The notes below the pieces were generated by a model. The model saw only the letters and a program-made list of their open reading frames with translations, was not told the DNA's origin and made no database searches. A stretch of 6,760 nucleotides of DNA. It comes from an uncultured Bacteroidales bacterium (GTDB taxonomy: Bacteria; Bacteroidota; Bacteroidia; Bacteroidales; Bacteroidaceae). Positions 4,788 through 6,760 of this stretch are shown here, piece by piece (the first letter of the stretch is position 1; every line of letters starts with the position of its first letter). The DNA lies in contig CALBKR010000330.1 of NCBI GenBank assembly GCA_937896105.1, positions 1 through 6,760 of the forward strand, in the 5' to 3' direction. The translations under genes and the position numbers were made by a program.

Positions 4788-6760
4788 ATGAGTGTATATG
4801 AAAGTGCTGTAAAAAGGCCTATTATGACCGCTCTATGCTTCATTGCGGTCGTAATATTCGGTATCTTCTCTTTCTCGAAGCTGCCGATAGACCTTATGCC
4901 GGATATCGAGACAAACACCCTTATGGTAATAACAAGCTACCCGGGTGCAAGTTCATCAGATATCGAGAACAACGTATCGCGTCCGCTTGAGAACACACTG
5001 AACTCGGTAGAGCACCTCAAGCATATAACATCAAACTCACGCGAGAACATATCGATAATCACACTCGAGTTCGAGTATGGATATGACATAGACGACCTCA
5101 CGAATGATGTACGCGACAAACTGAATATGGTTACATCGGCTTTGCCGGATGAGGTAGGCAACCCTATCATCTTCAAGTTCTCGGCCGATATGATGCCTAT
5201 TATGATGTTGTCGGTAAAGGCCAAGGAGAGTATGCCTGCCCTCTACAAGATACTCGACGACAACATTGCCAACCCGTTGGCACGTATCGACGGTGTGGGT
5301 ACCGTCTCTATCGCCGGTGCTCCCAAGCGCGAAATCAACGTTTATATGAACCCCGAGAAGATGGAGGCATATAATGTCACCATTGAGAGCGTGAGCGCTA
5401 TCATCGGCGCCGAGAACAGGAATATCCCCGGCGGTAACTTCGACATCGGCAACAACACATACGCACTGCGCGTGGAGGGAGAGTTCAACTCACCGAAGGA
5501 GATGCTGAACCTTGTTATCGGCTCATACAATGGAGCAAATGTCTACCTGAAGGATGTTGCACGAGTTGTCGACAGCACAGAAGAGCGTGCGCAGAAGACA
5601 TTTACCGATGGCCAGCAGGGTGCAACCATCGTCATACAGAAGCAGACCGGCGGTAACTCGGTTGAGATTATCGAGGCAATATACGAGAAGCTCCCCGAAC
5701 TGCAGAAACGCTTGCCGTCAGATGTTGAGATAGGTGTCATTATGGATACATCGGACAACATCAAGATGACTATCAGCACACTTGGCGAGACTATCGCATA
5801 CGCATTGCTGTTCGTGATGCTCGTGGTGTTCATCTTCCTGGGACGATGGAGAGCGACTGTGATTATCGGCATCACCATTCCATTCTCACTCATCGCATCA
5901 TTTATCTACCTGCTTATCAGCGACGGTTCGCTGAACGTGATCTCACTCTCCTGTTTGAGTATCGCTATCGGTAACGTGGTGGACGATGCCATCGTGGTGC
6001 TCGAGAACATTACCACACACATCGAGCGTGGCTCGAACCCCAAGAGTGCTGCTGTTCACGGAACCAACGAGGTGGCGGTATCGGTTATTGCATCTACACT
6101 GACAATGCTTGCCGTGTTCTTCCCGCTGACAATGATTACCGGTATGGCCGGTGTGCTGTTCAAGCAGCTCGGCTGGATGATGTGCGTGATTATGGTTGTG
6201 TCCACAACTGCGGCATTGACACTTATCCCTATGATGTGTTCACGTATGCTCAAACTGCAGAAAAAGCAGAGCAGATTCTTCAAGATATTCTACACTCCGA
6301 TAGGCCGCGCCCTCGACAAGCTCGACAACTGGTATGCAAAACGTATCAACTGGGCTGTACGCCACCGCTGGCTGGTGCTTATCTGCTGTTTTGCCATCTT
6401 CTTCGCAAGCTTGATGACATTCCCGAGCCTGAAGAGCGAGTTCTTCCCCTCACAGGATAGCGGACGCGCGACAGCGACATTGGAATTGCCTATCGACACA
6501 CGCGTGGAGAGAGCCGAGGAGATTGGCCTCCAGTTGACAAGGCTGTGGAAAGAGCGTTACGGCAAGGATATAAAGACCTGTAACTTTACCATCGGACAGG
6601 CCGATGAGGACAACGCTTTTGCCTCTATGAGCGACAACGGCTCACACATTATAAAGTTCAACATTTCGTTTGTTCCATCGACCGAGCGTTCGATAGGACT
6701 TTCGGTAATCTGTGACCAGATGCGCGCCGACATAAAGAACGATTTCCCCGAGATTGCACG
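4788..6760 (+). CDS. RND-family efflux pump, inner-membrane permease (3' end outside window)
   Basis: The proton-driven inner-membrane pump of the tripartite system, AcrB-like (HAE-1 type most likely). The frame runs open from the ATG at 4788 to the window edge: 657 complete codons of a protein usually a little over 1000 residues. It starts MSVYESAVKRPIMTALCFIA, with TM1 at about 11-30 and the KLPIDLMPDIE motif. The first periplasmic porter region follows (about 40-330; YPGASSSDIE, DGVGTVSIAGAPKREINV). TM2-TM6 lie at about 336-485, including GNVVDDAIVVLENI with D399 and D400, the paired aspartates of the proton relay in TM4. TM7 is at about 526-546 (HRWLVLICCFAIFFASLMTF), and the second periplasmic half has begun. 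The TM10 lysine and the last membrane segments lie beyond the edge. Substrate cannot be assigned. It begins 23 nt after the adaptor gene. Confidence 0.95.
   Translation, partial: MSVYESAVKRPIMTALCFIAVVIFGIFSFSKLPIDLMPDIETNTLMVITSYPGASSSDIENNVSRPLENTLNSVEHLKHITSNSRENISIITLEFEYGYDIDDLTNDVRDKLNMVTSALPDEVGNPIIFKFSADMMPIMMLSVKAKESMPALYKILDDNIANPLARIDGVGTVSIAGAPKREINVYMNPEKMEAYNVTIESVSAIIGAENRNIPGGNFDIGNNTYALRVEGEFNSPKEMLNLVIGSYNGANVYLKDVARVVDSTEERAQKTFTDGQQGATIVIQKQTGGNSVEIIEAIYEKLPELQKRLPSDVEIGVIMDTSDNIKMTISTLGETIAYALLFVMLVVFIFLGRWRATVIIGITIPFSLIASFIYLLISDGSLNVISLSCLSIAIGNVVDDAIVVLENITTHIERGSNPKSAAVHGTNEVAVSVIASTLTMLAVFFPLTMITGMAGVLFKQLGWMMCVIMVVSTTAALTLIPMMCSRMLKLQKKQSRFFKIFYTPIGRALDKLDNWYAKRINWAVRHRWLVLICCFAIFFASLMTFPSLKSEFFPSQDSGRATATLELPIDTRVERAEEIGLQLTRLWKERYGKDIKTCNFTIGQADEDNAFASMSDNGSHIIKFNISFVPSTERSIGLSVICDQMRADIKNDFPEIA

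Noticed and set aside
4937..6499. Several minus-strand frames and one alternative plus-strand frame (6182-6460) within the RND pump gene
   Set aside because: The RND frame from 4788 is continuous with conserved motifs throughout; the others are shadow frames without family signatures.

Overview
The window looks like a chromosomal segment from a Bacteroidales bacterium (phylum Bacteroidota) of moderate GC. The evidence is a Bacteroidota-type promoter (TTTG, 20-nt spacer, TAACTTTG) ahead of the tetR gene, start sites preceded by A-rich leaders rather than strong Shine-Dalgarno sequences, and protein sequences typical of the order. Genus cannot be fixed from the sequence alone. Every gene seen is on the + strand.

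Left region (1-1143): the C-terminal 231 residues of the preprotein translocase ATPase SecA, entering from outside the window and ending in an intact SEC-C zinc motif. After 12 nt comes a small, very acidic protein of unknown function, probably co-transcribed with secA.

Middle region (1144-1753): 610 bp without a convincing gene but full of structure. The last codons of the acidic protein gene, its stop codon and about 90 bp downstream are tandemly repeated at a 112/111-bp period (two full copies and a 67-bp third copy). Each copy carries a GTCGCA...TGCGAY hairpin. In the third copy its loop is replaced by a second, nested hairpin, and another hairpin follows. Further right is an 18-bp-stem, nearly loopless palindrome (1536-1573). 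An AT-rich stretch then leads into a promoter that overlaps a perfect 11-bp inverted repeat, a likely repressor operator.

Right region (1754-6760): a four-gene tripartite efflux operon in the order tetR-type regulator, TolC-like outer-membrane channel, lipoprotein periplasmic adaptor, RND inner-membrane pump. Gaps are 2, 18 and 23 nt. The pump gene is open to the window edge, with 657 complete codons of a protein usually a little over 1000 residues, and includes the paired aspartates of the proton relay. The simplest model is that the regulator binds the palindrome over its own promoter and represses the whole operon, including itself, until a substrate is bound. The pump substrate cannot be read from the sequence.

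No wholly new system is evident. The items most worth checking are the tandem repeat that copies a gene's 3' end, its hairpins with exchanged loops, and the operator and GTG-start arrangement of the efflux operon.
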